From: UBA3495 sp964629875
Lineage (GTDB): Bacteria > Chloroflexota > Dehalococcoidia > Lucifugimonadales > UBA3495
Reading direction: 5' to 3'
Assembly: GCA_964629875.1 (NCBI GenBank)
Contig: CAZVRK010000040.1
Span: 1 to 10,884, forward strand
DNA: 10,884 nucleotides
A program made the translations under genes and the position numbers. Shown here one piece after another: positions 1 to 5,958 of this stretch. Every line of letters starts with the position of its first letter. Within the stretch, counting starts at the first letter, position 1. The notes under the pieces are model-generated. The model was not told where the DNA came from and did no database searches. It worked only from the letters and a program-made list of their open reading frames with translations.

Positions 1-1
1 A

Positions 2-451
2 CAAAAGACCGTTGCTGAAGTAAGAACAGAACCGACCCTACCGCCGCCGTCTTCTTTAAAAGCTGATACAGAAACAGTGCTCACAATTACAGCTGAGGAA
101 TTAGTGAAGGGCATAACTGGAAACTCTGCCAAGAAAAACATAAAGGAATATTTTGCGAAGTATGCTGATATCACTGGTGTAGTAAAACAAGTCGCAAAGG
201 GTGAACGGACCCCTAACTACGAAGTTCTTCTGGATGGAAATAACGGTGACGCGGAACTTGCTTTTGTAATGTGCAAAATCTTTGACTACGATCAGGCTGA
301 AATAGACGCCTTATCCCCAGGTCAGACTGTAACAGTACATGGGCAAATCAAGGCGATGAAAGAGGTTCCGGCTGGATCTGGGCTAGTTGCTTCATGGACC
401 CAGAAGAATTTCCGTGGCCAGGTAATAAAGCCCTGTGAGATTAAGAAATAA
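2..451 (+). CDS. C-terminal part of an OB-fold (tRNA_anti-like) protein, 5' end outside the window
   Basis: The frame is open from base 2 to the TAA at 449-451, giving 149 visible residues; the true start lies upstream. A GTG at 77 could be read as a start, but the open frame before it encodes a plausible Pro/Ser-rich linker (TEPTLPPPSSLKADTE), so a longer protein is more likely. From about visible residue 28 the pattern is that of tRNA_anti-like OB-fold domains: an 'ITAEELVK' opening helix, a 'YADITGVV' first strand, a 'YEVLLDG' strand, a Cys-containing strand (AFVMCKIF), then 'LSPGQTVTVHGQI' and a final 'KPCEIKK'. Such domains occur in secreted proteins or lipoproteins of unknown role. The N-terminus is missing, so export cannot be judged. 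No partner or substrate can be named. Family confidence is good; function is unknown. Confidence 0.7.
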   Translation, partial: QKTVAEVRTEPTLPPPSSLKADTETVLTITAEELVKGITGNSAKKNIKEYFAKYADITGVVKQVAKGERTPNYEVLLDGNNGDAELAFVMCKIFDYDQAEIDALSPGQTVTVHGQIKAMKEVPAGSGLVASWTQKNFRGQVIKPCEIKK

Positions 452-540
452 TATTCCACTAGCCACGAAGTCCAGACGAAATTAGTTGGTTTCTAGTCTA
501 AGTCCAGACTTTTATATTAAATATATATCCGATACATTAG

Positions 541-569
541 AAGTTGGCCTTTTTAAGGCCGACTTTTTT
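541..569 (+). terminator. Intrinsic terminator after the OB-fold gene
   Basis: A 9-bp stem, AAGTTGGCC (541-549) with GGCCGACTT (557-565), contains one G-T wobble, has a 7-base loop and runs into six T (564-569). It lies about 90 bases after the upstream stop codon and only 14 bases before the GTG at 584. It therefore sits directly in front of the next gene. Confidence 0.8.
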
Positions 570-583
570 GTGGAACGCTATAT

Positions 584-1954
584 GTGAGGGAAATGAACTA
601 TTTGAGACTAATTGCGGTGTCTAGGACTGCTATCTTTACTATTAGTATTTCGAGTCTGTTGATTTTTTTAATGGCTTGTTCAGCAGGCGAGAGAAGTAAC
701 ACTATCCATAATGATACCCAAGAAACCCGGGATGTGTTTGTTGCTCGGGATGATCTGGAATCAGGAGACTCTCTTTTAGTATCGCCCACGCGAGAGGTAG
801 ATGATCAGGTCTTAGAAAAACAATCAGGGCAGACAAGTTCTCTACAGGAATCCGAACCAAATGATAGAGCCGCTATACAAACATATCCAGACGAATCCTA
901 CGAATCTAATGAATACGGCACATCTGTAGAACTGGAGGATGAAGATCAAATCGGGTATGAAGATGTGTCAGAAATAGATGAATCAGAAGCATGGCAGGAA
1001 ATAGTCCATGATCCCAGTGCGTTTTTTAACTTTGATGATCGATTGATCGGATATTTTTCGGGGTCTAACGGCGACTCTTTGAAGAGTATAGAACTCGTGC
1101 TACCAGAAAGAATATTTGAATTACATGGAGTCGTTTACGAGGAGGGTATACCAGAATGGGCTCAGTATACCCTCGATGGCATCATTCCTGATCGAGATTT
1201 TGATGCCCCTGCCATTCTTGAAAACCGTTTCATATTTTTTACTGTCTATGATGAAAATGATAGCGAGATAACTGATGCAATCGGAGTAGTGGAGAATGTG
1301 GGAGATCCTGATAATCCGGTTTGGTCAGATATGGGAGTTATTGTAGAATCATTCGATGAATTACCAGGGACACCAAGGGCAATGGATCCAAGCGTACTTG
1401 ATGACAACGGTAAATTGTATTTGAGTTTCGGATCTCACGCGGGAGGTATATTCATCACAGAGTTAGACCCGAATACTAAGAAACTCCTAAAATCACCGGA
1501 CATAACTGAAACGATCTTGGAGATAGATAGATTTATTAATGTGGCGCAACACTATGAACCCAATGATGAAGGAGAAATAGAGGTTAGTATAGAAGCACCA
1601 TATTCGTACAAACATGATGGATACTATTATTTGTTTGTTAATTGGGGATCCTGCTGTTCGGGAATAGATTCAACGTATAACATCAGGGTGGGCAGATCTG
1701 ATAATATCTGGGGCCCGTATCTTGATAAAGAAGGTCAAGATATGCTTGAAGATGGTGGCACATTGTTTTTAGGGCCTGAAGGGAAATATATTGGACCTGG
1801 ACACGCTGGTATAGTTGTCACTCCGGAAGGGGACAGCATATTCACCTATCATTATTATGATGGCATGGATAATGGTGCATCAAAGTTAGCTGCTCGCGAA
1901 TTAATGTGGGATAAGCAGGGGTGGCCAGTTCTATTGAATCATCTGATAGATTAG
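584..1954 (+). CDS. Secreted lipoprotein with a glycoside hydrolase family 43 (arabinanase-like) domain
   Basis: The 456-residue product has a signal peptide with hydrophobic residues 16-31 and a lipobox 'FLMAC', giving a lipidated Cys32. Residues about 35-140 form an Asp/Glu/Ser-rich linker with no recognisable fold. Residues about 141-452 match the five-bladed propeller of GH43. Visible elements are HDPS (142-145, likely general base D143), MDPS (pKa-modulating D268), IEAPY (general acid E337), the arabinanase hallmark SCC...DSTYNIRVGRS (356-372), GPGH (404-407, His usually near the bound metal) and YHYYD (422-426). The family cleaves alpha-L-arabinofuranosyl or xylosyl linkages; the SCC/STYNIRVGRS signature is typical of endo-1,5-arabinanases. 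The usual WAPD motif reads DAPA (207-210). The start may be GTG 584 or the in-frame ATG 593; either keeps the lipobox. An SDR follows after 36 bp. Exact substrate is unknown. Confidence 0.88.
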   Translation: MREMNYLRLIAVSRTAIFTISISSLLIFLMACSAGERSNTIHNDTQETRDVFVARDDLESGDSLLVSPTREVDDQVLEKQSGQTSSLQESEPNDRAAIQTYPDESYESNEYGTSVELEDEDQIGYEDVSEIDESEAWQEIVHDPSAFFNFDDRLIGYFSGSNGDSLKSIELVLPERIFELHGVVYEEGIPEWAQYTLDGIIPDRDFDAPAILENRFIFFTVYDENDSEITDAIGVVENVGDPDNPVWSDMGVIVESFDELPGTPRAMDPSVLDDNGKLYLSFGSHAGGIFITELDPNTKKLLKSPDITETILEIDRFINVAQHYEPNDEGEIEVSIEAPYSYKHDGYYYLFVNWGSCCSGIDSTYNIRVGRSDNIWGPYLDKEGQDMLEDGGTLFLGPEGKYIGPGHAGIVVTPEGDSIFTYHYYDGMDNGASKLAARELMWDKQGWPVLLNHLID

Positions 1955-1990
1955 TTGGTATATTCGATGTAAGCAGGATGGTGCTGGGGA

Positions 1991-2815
1991 ATGGACATTA
2001 GTGGAGATAGACTCAAGGACAAAGTAGTTATAGTTACCGGAGCTGGCGCTTCTGGAGATGATGAGTTTGTTGGTATTGGCCAGGCTATAGCCGTACTTAT
2101 GGCAGCACAAGGTGCAAGTGTTCTATTAGTTGATATGGATGAGGCTAATGCTGTTAAGACTGTCTCACAAATTCATGAATTGGAAGGAATTGGTTCCATA
2201 TTTATAGGGGATGTGACGGATAGTCTCTCATGCAACAATATGGCAAACGCTGCATTAGAACGATATGGCAAAATAGATGTGCTCGTTAACAATGTTGGGA
2301 TAGTGGGTCCCGGTTCGGTTACTGATGTTGCAGAGGACTTCTGGGACAAAGTTATTGACGTAAACTTGAAAAGTGTAATGTTAGCAAGCAAACATGTCAT
2401 ACCTGAAATGATTAATACTGGTGGCGGGTCAATAATTAATCTGGCATCTATAGCCGGTATGAGAGCAGGTTCTATGGGGGCAGGTCATCCGTATGCTGCT
2501 TCTAAGGGTGGGATAATCGGCCTCAGCAATTCCATGGCCGTTCATTACGGAAGAAATAATGTCCGAGTTAATTGTATTGCTCCTGGACATATTCGGACAC
2601 CAATGGTTTCTCGACACAGTTCGGAAGAACTATTGAATTTACGGCGCAAGGCAGGCCCGCTGGGTACAGAGGGAACTGGTTGGGATGTGGCTTGGGCAGC
2701 AGTGTTTTTGGCATCGGATGAGTCCAAGTGGGTAAGCGGTGTTACATTACCAGTAGATGCAGGATTATTGGCTACAACACCGCTGTCTATGTATCCTCAT
2801 TTAATTCAGGATTAA
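1991..2815 (+). CDS. Classical short-chain dehydrogenase/reductase (NAD-preferring)
   Basis: The 274-residue product is a single Rossmann-fold SDR oxidoreductase, cytosolic by lack of a signal sequence. The nucleotide-binding loop is TGAGASG...GIG (16-30), with five extra residues (DDEFV) inside the usual TGxxxGIG. Asp48 at the end of the second strand argues for NAD over NADP. NNVG is at 100-103, and the catalytic tetrad N125, S153, Y168 (YAASK) and K172 is complete. 'IAPGHIRTPM' (196-205) is the usual post-catalytic segment. It lies 36 bp after the GH43 gene on the same strand and is probably co-transcribed. An AGGA at 1975-1978, 12 bases before the ATG, is a weak SD. Family members oxidise sugars, polyols or hydroxy acids; a role on the sugar released by GH43 is inference. 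Confidence 0.88.
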   Translation: MDISGDRLKDKVVIVTGAGASGDDEFVGIGQAIAVLMAAQGASVLLVDMDEANAVKTVSQIHELEGIGSIFIGDVTDSLSCNNMANAALERYGKIDVLVNNVGIVGPGSVTDVAEDFWDKVIDVNLKSVMLASKHVIPEMINTGGGSIINLASIAGMRAGSMGAGHPYAASKGGIIGLSNSMAVHYGRNNVRVNCIAPGHIRTPMVSRHSSEELLNLRRKAGPLGTEGTGWDVAWAAVFLASDESKWVSGVTLPVDAGLLATTPLSMYPHLIQD

Positions 2816-2818
2816 CGA

Positions 2819-2846
2819 GACTGGTATTCCTGATGAATATCTAGTC
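2819..2846. terminator. Weak hairpin between two convergent genes
   Basis: GACT-GG-TATTC (2819-2829) can pair with GAATA-TCT-AGTC (2835-2846) around a 5-base loop, with an internal bulge. It fills the 33-base gap between the SDR stop and the minus-strand enolase-superfamily stop. There is no long T-run on either strand, so termination is only a possibility. Confidence 0.25.
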
Positions 2847-2848
2847 GT

Positions 2849-3967
2849 TTAGCCGACTTGATATCTTCTCAGAAAGTCCATGTTTATCTCATAACCTATA
2901 CCAGGTGTGTCTGGAACCGTAACGAACCCGTCTTCATCGGGTATTAATAATGGCTGGAAAATTTCAGCTCTCAGGGGGTCCACTTCTACTGGATAGTATT
3001 CTAGGAACTCACCATGAGCGACGGAAGCTGCTAAGGGTAACTGTAACTCTTGGCAGCCGTGGGGTGCTATAGAGACTCCTTTTTCACCTGCTAGATCTAC
3101 AACGTCTTTCGCGACATCGTAACCAGGACATATAGTCACATCGACATTCAATATATCTGCCCCGTTATGATCTAGTAATGTTTTAAAATGAGCCAAATGA
3201 TAGCCATTTTCACCTGTAGCAATCTTGACGTTTGATTGTTCTTTTAACGTAGAGTGGTCTTCGTAGCTGTGTATCGGTAAGGGTTCCTCAAACCAATAAA
3301 CATTGTATTCTGGTAAAAGGCGTGCGAACTCGAGTGATTTATCCAGGTCTAAGGCGCAATTAGCGTCTACCATCAATGTCGCTTGATCCCCAATTGCAGC
3401 CCTTGCGGCTTCTACTCTTTTCATATCTCCAGATATACCCATATTGGGGTCGCCTATTTTAATCTTCACGGCCGATGCGTGTAGCTCTTCTATATTGAAC
3501 CTTACTTCATTCTGGAGTTCTTCTAATCCCTTCCCCTCAGCGTAGTAACCTCCAGCTATATAAGTTCTAATTCGTTTTTGGTAGCCACCTAGTAATTGAT
3601 GAACTGACTTTCCTAAGGCTTTCCCCTTAATATCCCAGCACGCAATGTTTATCGCTGCTAGCACTTGTGTGTTTATCCCACCTGGCCCCAGTATCTTGAT
3701 GAGTTTTTCACCTAGGTTAGTTGAAATAGTTCGCGTATCCATTGGGTCTTGACCAACTAGCATAGGACGAAAATAATCAACGTAGCCTGGAAACAAGTTC
3801 AAAGGTCTCTCAGCAGCGGTACCGCCGTTCCATCCATATCCAGTAATACCTTCGTCTGTTAAGACAGAGACCTTATGTAGTCTGCCCGGTCCATAGAAAT
3901 GATTGCCATTCCAAATTCCAGGCCGTTCCCACTCAAATACTTCGCTGATTATGTCTGTTATTTTCAT
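2849..3967 (-). CDS. Enolase-superfamily enzyme, mandelate racemase type (racemase or sugar-acid dehydratase)
   Basis: The 372-residue product has the N-terminal capping domain (about 1-125) and a TIM-barrel domain. All active-site positions of the mandelate racemase (MR) subgroup are present: KIK (K168, K170), metal ligands D201 (VDAN), E227 (FEEP) and E253 (TGEN), the Asp-His dyad D276 (NVDVT) and H303 (APHG), and E323. From memory, in Pseudomonas mandelate racemase these are K164/K166, D195, E221, E247, D270, H297 and E317, so spacing from D201 to E323 is identical. The enzyme should abstract the alpha-proton of a carboxylate using Mg2+. Known products in the subgroup are racemases and acid-sugar dehydratases; the substrate cannot be read from sequence. 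A GGTGGTGA SD lies just upstream of the ATG. It is convergent with the SDR and divergent from the small membrane ORF. Confidence 0.9.
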   Translation of the reverse strand: MKITDIISEVFEWERPGIWNGNHFYGPGRLHKVSVLTDEGITGYGWNGGTAAERPLNLFPGYVDYFRPMLVGQDPMDTRTISTNLGEKLIKILGPGGINTQVLAAINIACWDIKGKALGKSVHQLLGGYQKRIRTYIAGGYYAEGKGLEELQNEVRFNIEELHASAVKIKIGDPNMGISGDMKRVEAARAAIGDQATLMVDANCALDLDKSLEFARLLPEYNVYWFEEPLPIHSYEDHSTLKEQSNVKIATGENGYHLAHFKTLLDHNGADILNVDVTICPGYDVAKDVVDLAGEKGVSIAPHGCQELQLPLAASVAHGEFLEYYPVEVDPLRAEIFQPLLIPDEDGFVTVPDTPGIGYEINMDFLRRYQVG

Positions 3968-4041
3968 GTAATCACCACCATTAATTAACCCGAGTCTGAT
4001 ATAAATATAGTGCTAGAATATTACCGTATGTTTATGATCTT

Positions 4042-4058
4042 ATTGTAACAGTTACAAT
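4042..4058. promoter_or_regulatory. Perfect 17-bp palindrome, candidate operator
   Basis: ATTGTAAC-A-GTTACAAT is a perfect 8-bp inverted repeat around one central base. It sits in the spacer between the divergent enolase-superfamily gene (start 3967, minus) and the small membrane ORF (start 4089, plus). A short, symmetrical site of this kind is typical of a dimeric repressor. A possible minus-strand promoter (TTACAA, 17 bases, GGTAAT) would place its -35 inside the palindrome. No regulator gene is adjacent, so the binding protein is unknown. Confidence 0.5.
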
Positions 4059-4088
4059 TGACCAGAACTTGATCATTAAGGAGTGGCG

Positions 4089-4175
4089 ATGAACCTCCAG
4101 TCACAAATATTTATCGGAGTCGCGATAATCGCTGTGTCGTTCTTCGTGTGGTGGATGCAGCGCAGAAAAAAGTAA
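4089..4175 (+). CDS. 28-residue single-pass membrane peptide
   Basis: ATG 4089 to TAA 4173-4175 encodes MNLQSQIFIGVAIIAVSFFV followed by WWMQRRKK. Residues about 7-22 form one hydrophobic segment, followed by a tryptophan pair and the basic tail RRKK, which predicts an N-out/C-in helix by the positive-inside rule. It is preceded by a near-ideal SD, AAGGAG at 4078-4083, 5 bases before the ATG. The SD, the clean hydrophobic-then-basic layout and the same-strand position 71 bases before msrB support a real gene. It is shorter than usual annotation cut-offs. No family is recognised; similar tiny helices often act as accessory subunits of membrane complexes, but no partner is visible here. Confidence 0.6.
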   Translation: MNLQSQIFIGVAIIAVSFFVWWMQRRKK

Positions 4176-4246
4176 GAGTATGTACTCGGGTCTATATGCA
4201 CGATACACGCTGGCGACGAATAGCGAAATAGTAAGGAGTTATTGAT

Positions 4247-4618
4247 ATGGATGATAATAAATACAATGCCCTAACACCTGAAGAACAGTATGTTATAGAG
4301 AACAAAGGTACAGAACGTCCATTTACCGGAGAGTACGACGACTTTTACGAACAAGGGTCGTATGTTTGCAGAAAATGCAATGCAGAACTTTACTCGTCTT
4401 CGGATAAGTTTGATGCCCATTGTGGTTGGCCGGCCTTCGACCAAGGAGTTAACGGGGCGGTTAATCAATTACCTGACCCTGATGGCATGCGTACGGAGAT
4501 TGAATGCTCTAACTGTGGCGGTCATTTAGGGCACGTCTTTTTCGGGGAAAGGTTTACTCCTACTAACGCTCGGCATTGTGTAAATTCATTATCAATGAGA
4601 TTTGTTCCGAAACAGTAA
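4247..4618 (+). CDS. msrB: Peptide-methionine (R)-S-oxide reductase
   Basis: The 123-residue product reduces the R-epimer of methionine sulfoxide in proteins, usually with thioredoxin as electron donor. Zinc-binding cysteine pairs are CRKC (C41, C44) and CSNC (C87, C90). The catalytic site is RHCVNS with C111. HCGWPAF (58-64) matches the conserved GWPxF substrate-binding loop and carries another Cys (C59). HLGHVF (93-98) and SMRFVP at the C-terminus complete the family pattern. Length is normal for a stand-alone MsrB, with no MsrA fusion and no signal peptide, so it is cytosolic. AAGGAG at 4233-4238, 8 bases before the ATG, is a strong SD. It follows the 28-residue membrane ORF on the same strand. 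Confidence 0.95.
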   Translation: MDDNKYNALTPEEQYVIENKGTERPFTGEYDDFYEQGSYVCRKCNAELYSSSDKFDAHCGWPAFDQGVNGAVNQLPDPDGMRTEIECSNCGGHLGHVFFGERFTPTNARHCVNSLSMRFVPKQ

Positions 4619-4646
4619 GAGTGCGTGGCTGCTAACGTAGAATGAC

Positions 4647-4655
4647 TGGTATAAT
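4647..4655 (+). promoter_or_regulatory. Extended -10 promoter element
   Basis: TGGTATAAT combines a perfect TATAAT (4650-4655) with the TGN extension. No good -35 is seen, as is usual for extended -10 promoters. Transcription would start near 4662 and give a leader of about 170 bases before the gene at 4831. Confidence 0.5.
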
Positions 4656-4661
4656 CTAATC

Positions 4662-4731
4662 GTAACTCTCGCTGTCTGGTCCCCCTTACTTCCACTTAGG
4701 GTTTAGATAATGGGAGTTACTTCAAACAGCG
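4662..4731 (+). ncRNA. Possible structured leader (interleaved stems) upstream of the ABM-type gene
   Basis: Right after the predicted transcription start, GTAACTC (4662-4668) can pair with GAGTTAC (4714-4720), and CGCTGT (4670-4675) with ACAGCG (4726-4731). The order A-B-A'-B' is a pseudoknot, with a 1-base and a 5-base linker and a small CCCT/AGGG hairpin in between. The two stems could also be alternatives. Stems of this length arise by chance in a 190-base spacer, and I recognise no known riboswitch class, so this is only a candidate. Confidence 0.2.
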
Positions 4732-4830
4732 TTGAATCAAGTCACAAAGCTTCTGGATAATTCTCCGCGTTTCCAACTTAAATGTCGTGTTTAAAATATT
4801 AGGTATGGTATGGTCAAAGGGGGTATTAGT

Positions 4831-5124
4831 ATGTACGGAACGATCGGGAAAATGAAAATTAAACCAGGCGAAGAAGAAAACGTTCGCCTGATACTTTCAC
4901 AATGGGAAAACGAAGAAAAAGGTACTATTGATGGCGTAGTGTGTACTTACTTTATGGTGCCTGACAATAGTCCGGGTGAAATGATTGGTGTGGCTGTTTT
5001 CAGGGATAAAGATGCTTACTTGGCTAATGGAAATAGTCCTGAACAGCATGAAAGATTTATGAAATTGAGAGTCCTGTTATCAGACGATCCAGAATGGACT
5101 GATGGGGAATATTTGTCCTTGTAG
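4831..5124 (+). CDS. Small ABM-type (dimeric alpha/beta-barrel) protein
   Basis: The product has 97 residues from the ATG at 4831. An in-frame ATG at 4810 would add seven residues (MVKGGIS), but the G-rich SD (AAAGGGGG, 4816-4823) sits 7 bases before 4831 and inside that extension, so 4831 is chosen. The layout fits the antibiotic-biosynthesis-monooxygenase fold: a first strand YGTIGKMKIKPG, a helix (EEENVRLILSQWENE), a strand DGVVCTYFMVPD, a strand EMIGVAVFRDKDAYLAN, and a helix with the 'PEQHERFMKLR' pattern. Such proteins form ferredoxin-like dimers. Some are cofactor-free oxygenases or haem-degrading enzymes, many have unknown roles, and no catalytic set is evident here. The leader of about 170 bases with a possible folded RNA is noted separately. 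Confidence 0.7.
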   Translation: MYGTIGKMKIKPGEEENVRLILSQWENEEKGTIDGVVCTYFMVPDNSPGEMIGVAVFRDKDAYLANGNSPEQHERFMKLRVLLSDDPEWTDGEYLSL

Positions 5125-5237
5125 TATTAAGTATAGTATTCCAATGGTCGGGCGATACATACTGATTTTGTAGAGCCTGATTGAATAAACATGATCAGTA
5201 ACAGCTATCGGGATGAATAGCGAAATGGAGTGACCTA

Positions 5238-5792
5238 ATGTACAAACTACCTCTCTCGCTCACTTTATCGAGATTTGTTTTGGGTATTCTAGTACCCATT
5301 TTGATTTGTATAGATAATTCCATCTGTACATTATTGGCTCTTGTGTTATTTATCGGAGGTGCGTTAAGTGATGCTGCAGACGGAGCGATCGCAAGGCGCA
5401 GATCACAACAAACCAAATTTGGTGCATTTATTGATCCGATAGCTGATAAGTTTCTTGTTTTTATGGTGCTTATAACCCTGGTATATAAGGCAGATTCATG
5501 GATTGTATTGGCTTTAGCATTGGTAATAATAGCGAGAGAAATTTTCGTGATGTCTTTGCGAGAATGGGCTTCCGCCAACGGTATCCAGGATAGTGTAAAG
5601 GTATCTAGCTATGGAAAACTTAAAGCAGTAATACAGATGACTGGGATTGCGGTACTGATCGGGGCTCCGGCAATCAGCAACTTATACCTGTATGAAATCT
5701 CTATAGGTATCCTCTCTGCTGGAGCATTGATTGGACTGTATTCAGGATTCTTATATTTTAAACAACCCTTTAAAGCGGGTGTGCTACATTAG
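5238..5792 (+). CDS. pgsA: CDP-diacylglycerol--glycerol-3-phosphate 3-phosphatidyltransferase
   Basis: The 184-residue integral membrane protein contains the full CDP-alcohol phosphatidyltransferase motif D45-x2-D48-G49-x2-A52-R53-x8-G62-x3-D66-x3-D70, whose four Asp bind the divalent metals. It joins glycerol-3-phosphate to CDP-diacylglycerol to give phosphatidylglycerol phosphate, the first committed step towards phosphatidylglycerol and cardiolipin. The LTLSRF start (8-13) and the 'IIAREIFVMSLREW' segment (97-110) favour PgsA over other members of the family. Several hydrophobic helices are visible (about 11-27, 30-43, 70-83, 87-104, 131-149, 153-173). GGAG at 5227-5230, 7 bases before the ATG, is a good SD. 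It follows the ABM-type gene after 113 bases. The other option would be another CDP-alcohol transferase, but the sequence favours PgsA. Confidence 0.9.
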   Translation: MYKLPLSLTLSRFVLGILVPILICIDNSICTLLALVLFIGGALSDAADGAIARRRSQQTKFGAFIDPIADKFLVFMVLITLVYKADSWIVLALALVIIAREIFVMSLREWASANGIQDSVKVSSYGKLKAVIQMTGIAVLIGAPAISNLYLYEISIGILSAGALIGLYSGFLYFKQPFKAGVLH

Positions 5793-5897
5793 CAGGCTTT
5801 GTTGTAGTATAGGCATCCGGTTTTTTGAATTTATATATGGATGAAATTAACTTGGTAAGTAGGTGGTAATCCACGTAATGTTGTGAGCAATGATTAA

Positions 5898-5943
5898 TGC
5901 TATTTGTAGCGGTATATTCGTAATCGTTTAAATAGCACGCTAT
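5898..5943. promoter_or_regulatory. Nested inverted repeats upstream of the aldo/keto reductase
   Basis: TGCTATTT (5898-5905) is complementary to AAATAGCA (5930-5937), and ATAGC-AC-GCTAT (5932-5943) is a further 5-bp dyad. All copies share a GCTA/TAGC core. The dyad lies 15 bases before the likely TTG start. It could be an operator or a leader hairpin; the sequence does not decide. Confidence 0.25.
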
Positions 5944-5958
5944 AAATGGAGTTTGCAG

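Noticed and set aside
495..514. AGTCT/AGACT hairpin followed by TTTT as a first terminator of the OB-fold gene
   Set aside because: The stem is only 5 bp with two G-C pairs; the hairpin at 541-569 is far stronger.
4180..4245. 21-codon ORF ending one base before the msrB start
   Set aside because: The SD-like AAGAG is only one base from its ATG, the peptide shows no pattern, and msrB has its own strong SD.
4711..4761. 16-codon ORF (MGVTSNSVESSHKASG) in the leader of the ABM-type gene
   Set aside because: It has no SD and no recognisable leader-peptide feature such as a run of one amino acid.
5160..5200. TACTGAT/ATCAGTA 7-bp inverted repeat before pgsA
   Set aside because: A 27-base loop and no T-run or promoter relation; such repeats occur by chance at this length.
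5195..5578. 127-codon minus-strand ORF opposite pgsA
   Set aside because: It is antisense to the conserved CDP-alcohol phosphatidyltransferase motif and has no SD or family pattern.
5801..5827. T-run after CCGG (to 5826) as a pgsA terminator
   Set aside because: No stem of useful length can be formed upstream of the T-run.
5941..5947. TATAAAT as a -10 for the aldo/keto reductase
   Set aside because: Transcription from it would start near 5953 and cut off the GGAG (5948-5951) that sets the TTG 5959 start.
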